Shown here: positions 34,801-44,305 of the stretch, in pieces
Layout of the letters: every line of letters begins with the position of its first letter
Numbering within the stretch: position 1 is the first letter of the stretch
From: Dactylonectria macrodidyma
Taxonomy: Eukaryota > Ascomycota > Sordariomycetes > Hypocreales > Nectriaceae
Length of the DNA stretch: 64,000 bases
Direction: 5' to 3'
Assembly: GCA_020744425.1 (NCBI GenBank)
Contig: JAGMUV010000005.1
Location: forward strand, 4,216,001 to 4,280,000
Program-made: the position numbers and the translations under genes
Notes under the pieces: model-generated
Seen by the model: the letters and a program-made list of their open reading frames with translations, nothing else
The model's database searches: none
What the model was told of the DNA's origin: nothing

Positions 34801-36192
34801 TCCGGCATTAGCCCGGTCAGGCATAAGAGGCCGTGTTGACGGCGGTGGCACTGGTGGAGGAGCCCCATGTGCCTGTGCCTTCACGAAGCCAAACGATTGC
34901 TCTTGGGACAGTGCCGAGATAGGAACAGATGGCGGTGGCACTGGCGGACGGGTCGTATACTCGAGCGGCCTTGCGGAGCTGGAGCTGTACGATGGCAGGG
35001 AAGGGGTCGAGATAGGCGCAGACGGCGGCTGTATTGGTGACTGAATAACATATTGCTGCTGCTTCACCAAGCCGTAGGATTGCTGTTGAGAAGGAGCCGA
35101 GGCAGGCACGGACGGCGGCGGCACAGGTGAAGGGACTGTATACTCCAGTGGCCTTACGGAACTGTGCGGCTGCTGAGAGGGAGATGTTACAGCGACATAC
35201 GGTGGCGGTATTGGTGGTGGAGCACCATATTGTTGGTGCCTCGCGGATTCATACGGCCGCTGTTGGGAAGGAGTAGACACAGGTACAGACGGGGTCTGTG
35301 TTGGTGGCTGGGCAATGTATTGCTCTGGCTTCACAAAGCCATATGACTGTTGTTGGGGGGGAGCCGAGACAGGCACAGACGGCGGCGGTATTGGTGACGG
35401 AACAGCATATTGCTGCGGTTTCATGAGGCCGTGCAGCTGCTGCTGCTGATGCGAAGGAGTCAAGACAGGTACAGGCGGCGGTTGAATTGGTGGCTGGGTA
35501 ACATATTCCACTGGCTTCACGAAGCCGTACGGCTGCTGTTGGGAGGGAGCCGAGGTAGACACCGGCGGCGGCGGCGGTGGTGGTGGTGCATAGGTTGTAG
35601 GGGAACACGTCGATGTTGAGGGAGCATACTGCGGCTGATGCGGAGGCCCCGTGGGAGTTGCGTTGACTAGAGGAGGACCCTGACTGTACTGTACGGGCGC
35701 TGGCGGGGGGTAATGGCCGCCGTATGACTGTGTTGGTGGCGGATGAGAGACCTGGGTCATTGGCGGCTGGCTCGCGGCATAAGAGACCGGCTGTTGAAAA
35801 CTCCAAACTGGACTCTGCGACACCTGGGGACTATGTACAGGAGCAGTAGAATAGCTTCCGAATGAAGACGAGGGGGGCTGAGGGCTATACTGAGGCTGAG
35901 CCGGTGGAGGTTTGCCTGGGGCCGTGGGCGGTGGTGGGAAGTACGGAAGAGCCTGCGGAGGTGGGGCCGAATATTGGGCCGGAGCGGCCGGAGCCTGGAC
36001 AGGAACCGGGACCGCCTGGTACCCGTATGGCGATGTCTGATATACACTCGGGGGGGCGCCGGGATACGCTGAACTTGAGTACTGTGCCGATCGGGGCGGA
36101 AGTGGTGGAGGATTCGGGGCACTCCCGTTCCTTGGGGGCAAGGGTGGAGGCAGAGGTGGAGCGTAGTTCCCCTGCGAAGGAGGCGGCCACAT
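31846..36192 (-). CDS. Proline-rich protein with five tandem Cys modules, 1448 aa
   Basis: One uninterrupted 4.3-kb exon starting MWPPPSQGNYAPPLPPP. I do not recognise a named family. Residues 1-860 are Pro/Gln/Ser/Tyr-rich and repetitive, with many polyproline and PPLPPR-like stretches suited to SH3, WW or profilin binding. Residues ~870-1400 form five modules 91-100 residues apart. Each is centred on a CxxC (C898-C901, C993-C996, C1085-C1088, C1185-C1188, C1276-C1279) preceded in most modules by a WY or WW pair. Most continue with a His or Asp, a third Cys ~30-40 residues on, a D/N-x-F...R helix, and a final (V/L)P-C. The four-Cys pattern suggests a structural zinc site, which is inference. 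The C-terminal ~90 residues are Met/Asn-rich. There is no signal peptide or membrane helix. It is likely a scaffold, but its role is unknown. Confidence 0.85.
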   Translation of the reverse strand: MWPPPSQGNYAPPLPPPLPPRNGSAPNPPPLPPRSAQYSSSAYPGAPPSVYQTSPYGYQAVPVPVQAPAAPAQYSAPPPQALPYFPPPPTAPGKPPPAQPQYSPQPPSSSFGSYSTAPVHSPQVSQSPVWSFQQPVSYAASQPPMTQVSHPPPTQSYGGHYPPPAPVQYSQGPPLVNATPTGPPHQPQYAPSTSTCSPTTYAPPPPPPPPVSTSAPSQQQPYGFVKPVEYVTQPPIQPPPVPVLTPSHQQQQLHGLMKPQQYAVPSPIPPPSVPVSAPPQQQSYGFVKPEQYIAQPPTQTPSVPVSTPSQQRPYESARHQQYGAPPPIPPPYVAVTSPSQQPHSSVRPLEYTVPSPVPPPSVPASAPSQQQSYGLVKQQQYVIQSPIQPPSAPISTPSLPSYSSSSARPLEYTTRPPVPPPSVPISALSQEQSFGFVKAQAHGAPPPVPPPSTRPLMPDRANAGQQQGHITDSPPAVPPLGPPTSQPVPTVNAQDHYYSPAPTAHRPEETQGAQTTSSNDHPYYPPFTAQKLEQKQEQEQAVHSTTQNDHYYSPLPTTQNLEQKHAPQETQRVPVTSNSSNYNPPPPDPTIKQQNAEESQETVTTSTEYYHPPIIRESRTEMTASTGHHDYPHSFSQISQEQKEGTQVTQIVSMLPGSSYYDPPISETSQEPKERTQVVPVVSMLLGSSYYDPPSLSQTSQEPKEGIQVISMLPGSSYYDPPPPGPPAQAAIQTTTSNDDYYRPPPQAPISQQQITQDIRKPPAASNSHYYHAPSQNSAPQKQAVEQPNLVTASSTSYGSAPPPLVTETGEPSQQTIPQDPLTVLSAQMNTLNVRVEGHDELPQGGRAVMEDDGPRPPAAIKATGTPSDVVIYCPKTRGVEYSLYWYHLADVPEYLICTRCHADHIEGTSLASQVERVKRPDGVVSKCSFWYPRVKEVLWPQAVQNNDMGPLRDFMKKRLSIPSCAGRAVVKGADGIKWYGMKENEINGLIGCEACYEDHVAGTAFQDNFTQYREQGADDPWVCDLALPYLSSAVLKMAKEDDWTGFVEAANRRLLLPLCEGKSIRISAVNWYLTRRTIDELHICEACYLDKLALTRFGDEFEVHVPAQGLDNWIANFGREWTCNLSNGNIPMSVTLDLAIYRRDFNVFWNAAKVITSLVPCTANGIIRGNWWTLVGGCDGLSVCEACHAGILLTTSLDQFFEPVERDREATIICTFCAASPRFTQFINKLSEAEDRRVFSYYADFVKRLAGVPTCPGIGFRKEGLWWGYPEALACNDCFMTFVIDTPLGDSVPVKAVSDERPLCCQMWSPRMRNMWLQACEAGVPGPDESTAALDEFRAFGKRRMEVYNEVMPQIEFIKGMREIKMMNAMNQGMLSVMYSGMNSFAAVSGTTDGNLHGNSSLGWYETEHGATSAQMRNNMQAGMADANRADDWVRLAQLTTIWKEVE
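34031..34225 (-). repeat. 84-90-bp coding minisatellite, three copies
   Basis: The word GGATCGTAATAAGAGCT starts at 34031, 34115 and 34205, inside near-identical flanks. It codes repeated SSYYDPP ... QEPKE units of 28-30 residues in the Pro-rich half of the 1448-residue protein. Close nucleotide identity suggests recent duplication. Confidence 0.8.
34840..35575 (-). repeat. ~90-bp coding repeat, about eight copies
   Basis: Units of about 30 residues follow the pattern PPSVPxSxPSQQQxYGxVKxxxY...PIP in the 1448-residue protein. Copies are diverged but phase is kept, so the array varies in sequence rather than in reading frame. Confidence 0.75.
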
Positions 36193-36889
36193 GGTGTAGT
36201 TCTGTAGTAAAAGCGCTTGTGGCGCTCTAAGGACGTCAAGACCTTGATACTCGCCTTCGAGACTGTTTCCAACCCAGAGTTATGTGCCACTGATGTCAAC
36301 GGCAGGATAGCGGCAATGGAAGGATGCAGCAATCGCCAACGCCACGCAGGCTACTGCGACCTTTTAGGTCTTTGCTAGGCCGCACCCATAACGCGGCCGT
36401 GTTCCTCGAGGCTGATTTAAGGATTCAAGGGCTGAAGAGCTGAAGGTTAGTGCCCTTGGCTCGCAGGCCGCTAGTAACATTTCGGTAACACTTTAAGCCA
36501 AAGCTGCCAGACCAACGAATAAGCGACGTCTTTGTCCTCCCCCCATGGCTCTACCACTCGCCGAATGCATTTTTTGCCTGCACAGCCTGTATTGAAACAG
36601 GCCATATCCCTGAATAGCATCGGGTCGATTCGGTCTCGGCTCGTGGCTGTGAGGCAGAACCTCAATGAAGGCAGAGCTGCCAAATCGCTGACACAAGCCA
36701 CGTGCTTTCAAACGTGTCACACCTCTTCCTGTTAGAAGTGCGAGAAATCAGAACAATCTGAAACACTGGTCAACGAAGCCTCCTCTGATGACTTGAGCGG
36801 GGTAGTCTCGCTCCCAGAAATCACTGAACTCTTTCCATAGTCGTGCTTCCAATTTGAAGCCGTCAGCGAATCAGCGAAGCTTGCGTCAC
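36193..36889. other. Intergenic, promoter of the Cys-repeat gene
   Basis: This 697-bp stretch lies between the ATG of the 1448-residue protein and the end of the kinase pseudogene. Short frames lack recognisable domains. Nothing else is supported. Confidence 0.5.
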
Positions 36890-38345
36890 CTATAACTTCA
36901 GCCAAGGATCATGAAGTAACTCTCTCTGGCAGTAGGTCTCCTATTTGGCGTCCAGGCGAGCATCCCCTTGACGGAGCTGATGAACATTGCTTTGTCTTCT
37001 CCCTCTAGCATCGTCATCTTACGAGAAAAGCTCCACTCATCTCCGGGAATCAGCTCGGGATACTTGAAAGTCCCTACATTGTTGTTAATGACGCAGAAAT
37101 TCCCAAATATGATCTCCACTCACCTCGGATATAAAAAAAAACGGACAAGGACCTCGCTGTCAGCTGATACAAGAAGCTCTGATGGAGGTGGTCCCAGGAG
37201 TCGCACCATCTGAGCAAACAATGTCAGGTCGGATAATTCGTTGTTACCAGGCAAGCTTCCGTCTAGAAGATCTAGCCATCATGTCCCACAACTAGATAGT
37301 GTCAGGTTTTTTGGATGACTGGCTCACGAAAATTCACCAACTAGTAGGCCAAGATTCCAGATGTGTGCAGGTAGGACGACCCTGTTTTAAGAAGTACCTC
37401 GGGGGAGACGCATGCTCTAGACATGTCATTTTGACCATGCTCGTATGGCATTTTCTTAACTAGCATAGGGTCAAATTCACCGAGGGTGGTGAGGTTCACG
37501 TCTTTCCGGACATGGCTGATATATGTCCGAGAATGATCTCCCAGGTGACCTGCACTTTCAGACCTGACTTTGCGTGAGGACTTAAAGAGCATCTGAATCG
37601 TCGACTGGAAGCATGAATTGATGTCCTTGGGGGTCTAAGAAGCAACTGAGTCAACATTTGACGGGATGGTGAGAACCAGCTAGGGCATGCTGGTGGGAAT
37701 CGTTACCTGTGTGGACAACACGACATGTAGTGTGAAGGAAGTCAAGGCATCATAAAACGCTTGGAATGAGACCCTTCAGAATATGAGAGTGAGTGAGGCC
37801 ATCCCCGCTCAGATGTCTCCCTAGTATCCAATGCGGCTTATGCACATGCTCAAAAGCCGTACATGGGTAGATACCTCCAGGTACTTGCACGCCAAAAGTC
37901 CTGATGGCTTTGCTAGCAAATGCCTGGCGCTAGGCCGATAACCAGGTTCCATGGTTGCGGTTGAAATCTTGGAGCTCCTCTTCCGCAGTCGTCAAAGCGC
38001 TTGAGCTGTCTCCAATTTTCAACGTCACATACCGCTGTCCTCGCAGCGCGCGGCTACCCTCTATTATTAGCCTCAGGAGCAATAGAACTGAGAGCAGAAA
38101 CAAGTTCGGTAGAAGAAATCTCAGGTCACAAACGTTGAGATTTTTGTAGCGAGCCAAACTACCGAATCTGCTCCGGCGCCAAGCCTTGAGAGAAGCTGGT
38201 ATTTTCCGCCGGTTTTATCGCCGGCTCGTGCCGGGTAGGCGTTGGCAGCTTCATGAGATGGGCGCGGCTCATCCGCTTGAACATCTTGTAAGCCACTGGG
38301 CGTGTTCCAGGATATTGCCCTAAAACGAATAGAGCCTATGGACGA
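36890..38345 (-). pseudogene. Decayed SRPK-like protein kinase
   Basis: Kinase blocks occur in the right order on the minus strand but in different frames. A Gly-rich loop RLGAGADSVVWLATK lies at about 38150-38190, and the lysine strand RYVTLKIGD (Lys codon 38017-38019) follows. Next comes CLDFLHTTCRVVHT with HTD formed across an apparent intron (37635-37706). Then come SPEVLLKTG, AHIWNLGLLV, MVRLLGPPPSELL (37141-37213) and MLAWTPNRRPTARE. Lesions: an in-frame TGA at 37750-37752; a frame change at the TAA at 37582-37584; another near 37360-37372 before the IWNLG block; and a 2-bp excess in the TCTCTCT run (36921-36927), without which the end would read ELLHDPWLK. No DFG is found and the catalytic-loop Asn is Gln. 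The family is SR-protein-kinase-like, common and expanded in fungi. It is very likely dead, barring assembly errors. Confidence 0.78.
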
Positions 38346-39135
38346 TGATGTATTTGTTTTGGTGGTCGGAGGATGCCCCGTGAAAAGAGGCTGCGCCTCA
38401 TGACATCGAATGGAGTGAATCTACGGCGGCACCTTCCGAAAAATCACCGCAACTTCACCAATGGGGAATGCATCCCGAAGATTTGCCGCCCCGGGTTTAG
38501 CCCGCGAGACGGCACGGACTCGGGCATGTCTGGTGGGTCTCTCTCGTCGTTTTTGTCCTCAAAGTCCGGATGACAACTCCACGCACTCCCAAGGTTATGA
38601 ATTCTCAACGATTATTCTGACTCATCACTGAGGAGGCGTTTCGCCTCCCATAACCTCCATAATTGACTTCAAATTTCAGCATGAAATGCAAAGCTGGGGG
38701 AGTGTTCTGAAGCTGAGCAATGCTTACCCTGCACTTTGATTGTCAGGCTTCAAGACATGAGGCTGAGAACAACTTCGCAATCAAATGACGCCAGATGATA
38801 CACAATCGGGAACAATTTCGTCATTTTTCGAGCGTTAAAATAAATGCAAATCAAAGGATACGACACTGGCCAATCTATCCAAAGGCAATACTTTTCATTT
38901 GCCAAGAGTCGCCTCGGGAGGTGACTAAGAATCGAACATACCCAACTAAAAACTTAACGAATGATACACCACAACACTGTCGTAACGAACGCCCTGCTGT
39001 CTCTTGACAGGTCCTGACCTGGTTTTGAACCGCCGCTCCTCCACCTTATATACATGGGAACGATAAGAAAATAAAAACACAGTTGCAATGGATGTTGGAT
39101 ATATAAACGAAAATCGACTTGGTCAGCCAAGCATC
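38346..39135. other. Intergenic
   Basis: This 790-bp stretch lies between the kinase pseudogene and the 3' end of SLM1. It may include diverged upstream sequence of the kinase. No supported frame or RNA. Confidence 0.45.
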
Positions 39136-41968
39136 TTAGACTGGAGTACCCTTAGGGTACCCTCCTGGGATGTGCAGGTTCGAGATGGTCTGGACGCTCT
39201 CTTTCCTAGATGTCTGGTCCGTCGGTCGAACTGGCGTGAACTTCTCATCGTCGGTATCGTCCATCAACAGCCCGTGCTCAGAAGCAGATGCAGTCTCGTT
39301 TGTGTTGACTGGGCCACCTAGAACGGGGAACCCTTCGAAATTGGCTGTCATCGCATTTGTGGCTTTCCTACCGGCAACACCATTGACCTGTGGCTCTTGA
39401 GAACGCTGCTGGTGAAATTGCTCGGCGGCAACCACATCGTTGTATTGATTGAATCCTTGGGTGTCCTGTGTGTTCTGGTACGACTTATCATGCTGACCAT
39501 CGGTGTTAGGAAACTCTGAGGTAGGTTCTTGGTTCTCCCTAGTCATGACGATGGGGACGAAGTAGTCTTTGTTTTGATGCTGTTGCACTGCTTCCGAGGG
39601 TTGAACCGGTTCACTCGTGTATGGGTTTACACCATCGTAATGAGCCTTCTGGTTGGCGATGGCGGCATTCGATGGTACCTCGTCCATGGGCGTTCTCTCG
39701 GTGGAACCGTAGCCGAGGGTATTGGTCTGGTCCTGTCGGTCTGCTCCAGTGGCCGGTCCGGGTGGAGCGCCTGTGGCAGCCAGTGCCGCGGGGTCCGTCC
39801 GATGGTCCTGGAAGCCAGAGCTTACACTAGAAGGCGAATGAGAGGCCTGTAAGCCACGTTGCGCATTGACTTGGATATCAGATGGGAACCGCCCACCTGC
39901 TTGAGATCGCCGGGGTGTGGTGTCGTGCTGCCGCGCTCCCGAATTGGTATAAACTTCCGATTCAGCGGAGAAGGGCTCCTCGTCGTCCTCGTCAAGTAGT
40001 CCATCGCTGCTAACTGATCGACGTGACGAGCGGCTTAGGCTCCGCGAATGGCTGCGCACGAACTGGCTGCGCTCCTCAGGGGTCTTCTCGGTGAGAGCCT
40101 TGATATCTTCGTACCAAGCCATCATGGTATCGTGGCTTTCGGCACGGAATACCCAAGTGTGTCCGCGATGCATCGAGCCGGTCTGTCGGCCCTTGAGGAT
40201 GAACTTGTTCGATGAGCCTCCTTCGCTCGAGTGGGATCCTAGTTTTTGCTCTGGCAAGTAGAGAGACATGACTGGCGCTTGCGCCTTGTCCGCTGATTTG
40301 AATTCGTGGAGATGAGTTGCAGAAAGAACATACCTTGCAAGCTAGGTCAGCAGAGACGTGAGAGACCAAACTGAGGAGAACTTACCAGCCGGCCGTGTAA
40401 CTTTTGAGATACTTGCTCTTGCGCTCCAGTAGTCCGGCTCGGATCTCTTGCGCGGCCTCGTGGTCTTGACCCGGGTAGTGAATTTGATCAGCAGCCCTAA
40501 GGGGGATGGTAGGGTCGACGAATTGGTTGTCGTTTGTCACAAAGTTGATCCATTCGTGGTCTTTGGGCATTGAAATCGGTCCCTCCCGAAGATCTCCGAG
40601 GACGCTGTATGCGTTATCGGCTTCGCGCTTGAGGATTCCAGCATAAGCGTTGTATGCCTTCTGTATTTCACCAACCACGATGGACTCTAGCTCTCTTCCT
40701 GAGTTTTCGAGGTTAAGATATGCCTGAGTGAAGTTAGAGGGAGGAAATTACGAGTTTGCAGTGGGAGAGGCCATAAACGCATACCTGGTGGAGGTAGTTC
40801 TCTTCATCAAGCTGGCGCTCAACCTGGCGGTCGACTGCTAGCCGTAGAAGGTATGGGTCTTGTTTGCCCGTTGTTGAGGACTCGTCAACCTCATTTTTGC
40901 TCAGAACATCACTGAGAGTTCTCACGGTCTTGCGAGTATTGTCCATTTCCTTTTCAACCGTGTTCTTAAAGTCGCCCGACAGGTTCTTGATCTCCTTAAT
41001 CTTTTGCTGCAGGTCGCTTCGAAGGCCAGTTAGAGCAAGTATGACGTCCTCTTCAATCTCCTTGGCCTTGTTGGCCTCGAGGATGGCATTCTTGTTGTAG
41101 ATGCGGAGAAACTGGAGGGCGTCATCGATGCCGGCAGTGGTTAGAAAGCCAGGCGGGGTGGATATGTTGTTGGAAACATTGGCGAGCTTGAGGAGCGACT
41201 TGGAGCGGTTTTCGTAATGCGACTGAATCTCCCTGAAGTATGCGATCAGGTCCTTGAGAACCTTTCTCCAAGCTGGACATGGGGGGTTAGCTTGGCATGA
41301 TGTCGAAGAGTTGAGATAGACGACTTACACTGGAATCGGTTTGAAAGGACGTCAGTTGGGTTGCCTGTGGTCGGTATGGGGCAGTGAAAGGCGCTGTGGG
41401 CCTCATCGGGGTCGGAAGTGGACTGCAGCGCTAGGCTCTTGACGCTGCCAGCCCTCATACTACGACGGCTGCCGCTGCGCTTGAGGCTGCCATTGCGCCG
41501 TAGCGAGTTCTTCTTCTTGAGAGTGTTGCTGCGGACGGGCAACTGCTGGTCGTCGCCCGTATTGAAGCTGTGGACCGAGGCTGCACGCTGCATGTTGGAG
41601 CTGGAGCCGAAATGGCCGTCAACGATGGAGGAACCACGCTGGGAGGCGCCCCATTCCTCAGTGAAGCGGCCGATGGTCTGTGGATGTTGCGGCTGCGGCA
41701 CGACGAGGGAGTGATTGTAGCTGTTGTTGGCCGAGTCGTCGTCGTAGCGGGGGCGCGAGTTCGAGTGGGCGTTGGCAGCGGTATTGGCGGCGGTGTTGGC
41801 GGCGGTGGTGCGCTGATGGTCGGCTGCGGACGACGAAGCTGGGGAAGGCGAATGAGGATATGAATATGGATAGTAGGCGTTTTGAGGAGCCGACGAGGGA
41901 TGGTGGTGAGGGAGAGTCTGAGCCTGAGCGTGCGACTTGGGATGAGATTGTGACGGAGGGAGATCCAT
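39136..41968 (-). CDS. SLM1: Slm1/Slm2-type F-BAR and PH domain protein, 887 aa
   Basis: The exons are 41968-41329, 41272-40785, 40723-40386 and 40333-39136, with introns of 56, 61 and 52 nt, all GT-AG and frame-restoring. Yeast Slm1/2 are PtdIns(4,5)P2-binding plasma-membrane proteins that relay membrane stress to TORC2 and organise cortical actin and eisosomes. Residues 1-213 are Gln/His/Ser-rich. The F-BAR-like helical region runs ~214-470 (SWRKVLKDLIAYFREIQSHY, GIDDALQFLRIYNKNAI). A PH domain follows at ~475-590 (KYLKSYTAGWYVLSATHLHEF ... HTWVFRAESHDTMMAWYEDI). The 300-residue tail is Ser/Gln-rich with phosphosite-like RSHSRSLSRSSRRS. The W of the PH domain is split by the last intron. 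Secure by domain order. Confidence 0.93.
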
Positions 41969-44305
41969 TGCGGAGGTGGCGCTATGTGCCCTCCGGCCTG
42001 GCAGCTAGCGAGCGAAGACGTAGGGAAAGGATGGCTCCGTCAGAGTTAGCGAAGAAGACGAATGAGTGATGAGGGAAGGAAAGGAGGGGGTGTCGCCGGG
42101 CGTGTGATTGCCGTGCGTGTGAGATGTGCGCAACCAAGATCCAAGTGGAGGGTAGACTTCGAGGTGATGGGCGGACGGGATGAATGGTGTTGACGCAATG
42201 GGCGCACACGTACGTACCTACAGTGCAGTAGGTACCCTGGTAGGTTGGCTGCTAGCTAGTAGGCACAAGAGGGGGCGTCCTGTCTCCCTGAGGAACAGCG
42301 CTAGAGGTAGAACTGTCTGAGAGACAGCCCACTGTAACTCCACTGCGTGGTTAGCGCAAAAGCCCCCCCTTCTCAGAAGCCACTCCGCTAGAACGAACGG
42401 AGTGGACGCGGTAGACGGTTTCTGCTGCTATTGGGGGATGGAGATGTTAGGTTTGGTCCGAGACAAAGGAAGATTCGAGGCATGTACTTTGCCGCTCCTC
42501 TTCTCTTCACAGTTCTCCACTTCGGGCTTAACTGGACTGGGCTGGACTTGAGCTTGGGCTCGTGCGGGTGATGATGACACGGAGTATGGGGAGCGGGATG
42601 ACGCCGGTGCCACAGAATGGACGGCGCAAAGACGGGAAATAGCTTGAGGGAAGATCCCAGAGAGACGAGTAAGAAGTAACGAGTACCTTGTTACCTTGGT
42701 GTTTGCTCACTGTGGAAACTAAAGAGACTGATAGAGGTATATGAATGGTAGAAAGAGAAAAGGGAAAAGAAGAGAAGGGGAATGGAATGGAGGGGAATAA
42801 GACGACGATGATCTCAAAAAGGATGGTGAAGCCCTGAAATCTAGCCAGCAACTTAACACCTGAAAAAACCAAAAAGTCATTCAGTCCATCACGGTACCGG
42901 TACTACGACACCTTCTCGCCTGTGCCAAGGGTTCCCAAGCACACGCACTTACACGGGAATGTCTCTGCGAACGAAACCCGCAACTGCAGCTAGTTGCGGC
43001 CCAGTTTTCCCACCTTTCAGCGCATTCCCACCGATGACGTCAACAGACGCCACCAACATGTCCCGCTCCCAAGGTCTTTACCTACTATTACATTTAGCAC
43101 CACCCTCGGCGCTTCTTCCTCCCGAGGCGCCTGGCGATGCCCTCACCTGCTTGCTGCGGGCGTCGACGATCGTCATCCCTCGCACACCTGCTTCAGTTGC
43201 TCCGCCACGATCCTCACTGGGGCCTGGCAGAAACCCCTACTTAGTACTATGTAGTGCGTCAATGTGTCCATGTACGCTGGCTGGCCTTCAGGGCCTCGGC
43301 ATCTCCGTCTCCAGATCTGCGCTCTGGGGTTGTTTGGTGTTTTGCACCAGCGGGGGGACCCTCTCTCTTCTCTTTGGCGTACTGCTTCTGCGGCAGTTAC
43401 TCAGTCACTCTGATTACTATGTATGGAGTCTATTCAGTATCCCCAGATGTGCTACAATCCCACTCCCACAAAATCACATCGACTCATATTACCTACCCAG
43501 CTGAGCCAGCGTCATTCATTTCCCCTGCCGTGTCGCACCTTGTTGCGTCGGCGACCTAGCAGCCACCTTGGCGCGCCGGATCCGGCTCGGCATTCTGAAG
43601 ATCCACCGAATCGCTGGTCTCGATCTTCCTTGCCAAGGTACTATCCAGACATCTTGCAATAGCTCAGTGACGTTGTGATTTGCCATCCTCTATCATAAGT
43701 ATCTTATGTCTCAGATTCAACGAACACCGCCTGCGGTCTCATGGCTTGTTGAACAATACTGCCGCATAACTCTTACCAGCCGTTTAATTTTGCGCACTCC
43801 AACAATTAACCCTGCTCACTAGAATGCTGGTCTCCACTAGAACCATGCAAAGTTTATGAAACAACACTTGGCTTATAAGCACGCATCAACGTTTGAGCTG
43901 CGGCGTGGCATGTTCACGGTGTAACGCTCCTCAGCTGTGATGCCATCGTCACATGTTGTCATACACCAGACTGTATTATACGTATGCCTCCCTACCCATC
44001 ATGAAAATATAATACAGGATTATACTGCTAATACATGATACTCGACAACAGTGATGAGGCCTCCCGTCGATTTGCTCTCTTCCAAACGACCTTGAACGCC
44101 TACCCAATGCTGTGCCCAACGAAAGCTCCACAAGGCCGGTGTGAAACTACATTTCTTTAGCGCAATAGATGTCGCTCACCACCACATGTAGATCTCGTAG
44201 CTTGCGTTTCGGATTCTGGCCACGTCCTTGTTATTGTCCCAATCTGATATGCCCCCTTCCACTTTGGGGCGTTTAGCGATAACCGGTAGGATAAATATCC
44301 CTGGT
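41969..44305. other. Intergenic, SLM1 promoter side
   Basis: This 2.3-kb stretch holds the SLM1 upstream region and the 3' flank of LDB17. An AGGTA/TACCT cluster lies at 42211-42252 and a purine-rich (CT on minus) tract at about 42728-42797. A 181-codon plus-strand frame at 42959-43504 has no recognisable domain and is not called. Confidence 0.5.
42728..42797 (-). promoter_or_regulatory. CT-rich tract upstream of SLM1
   Basis: The minus strand is strongly pyrimidine-rich about 760-830 bp before the SLM1 start. It could mark a distant promoter or the leader of a long 5' UTR. Confidence 0.3.

Noticed and set aside
39001..39050. tRNA-like stretch with a TTTTGAACC segment near the SLM1 3' flank
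   Set aside because: No acceptor stem, D-arm or anticodon stem could be paired around it.
42959..43504. 181-codon plus-strand frame with a hydrophobic stretch
   Set aside because: It has no recognisable domain or signal peptide and lies in SLM1's upstream region. It is not distinguishable from a chance frame.
44045..44120. GTGATGA box-C-like motif suggesting a C/D snoRNA
   Set aside because: No CTGA box D or terminal stem lies at the right distance.
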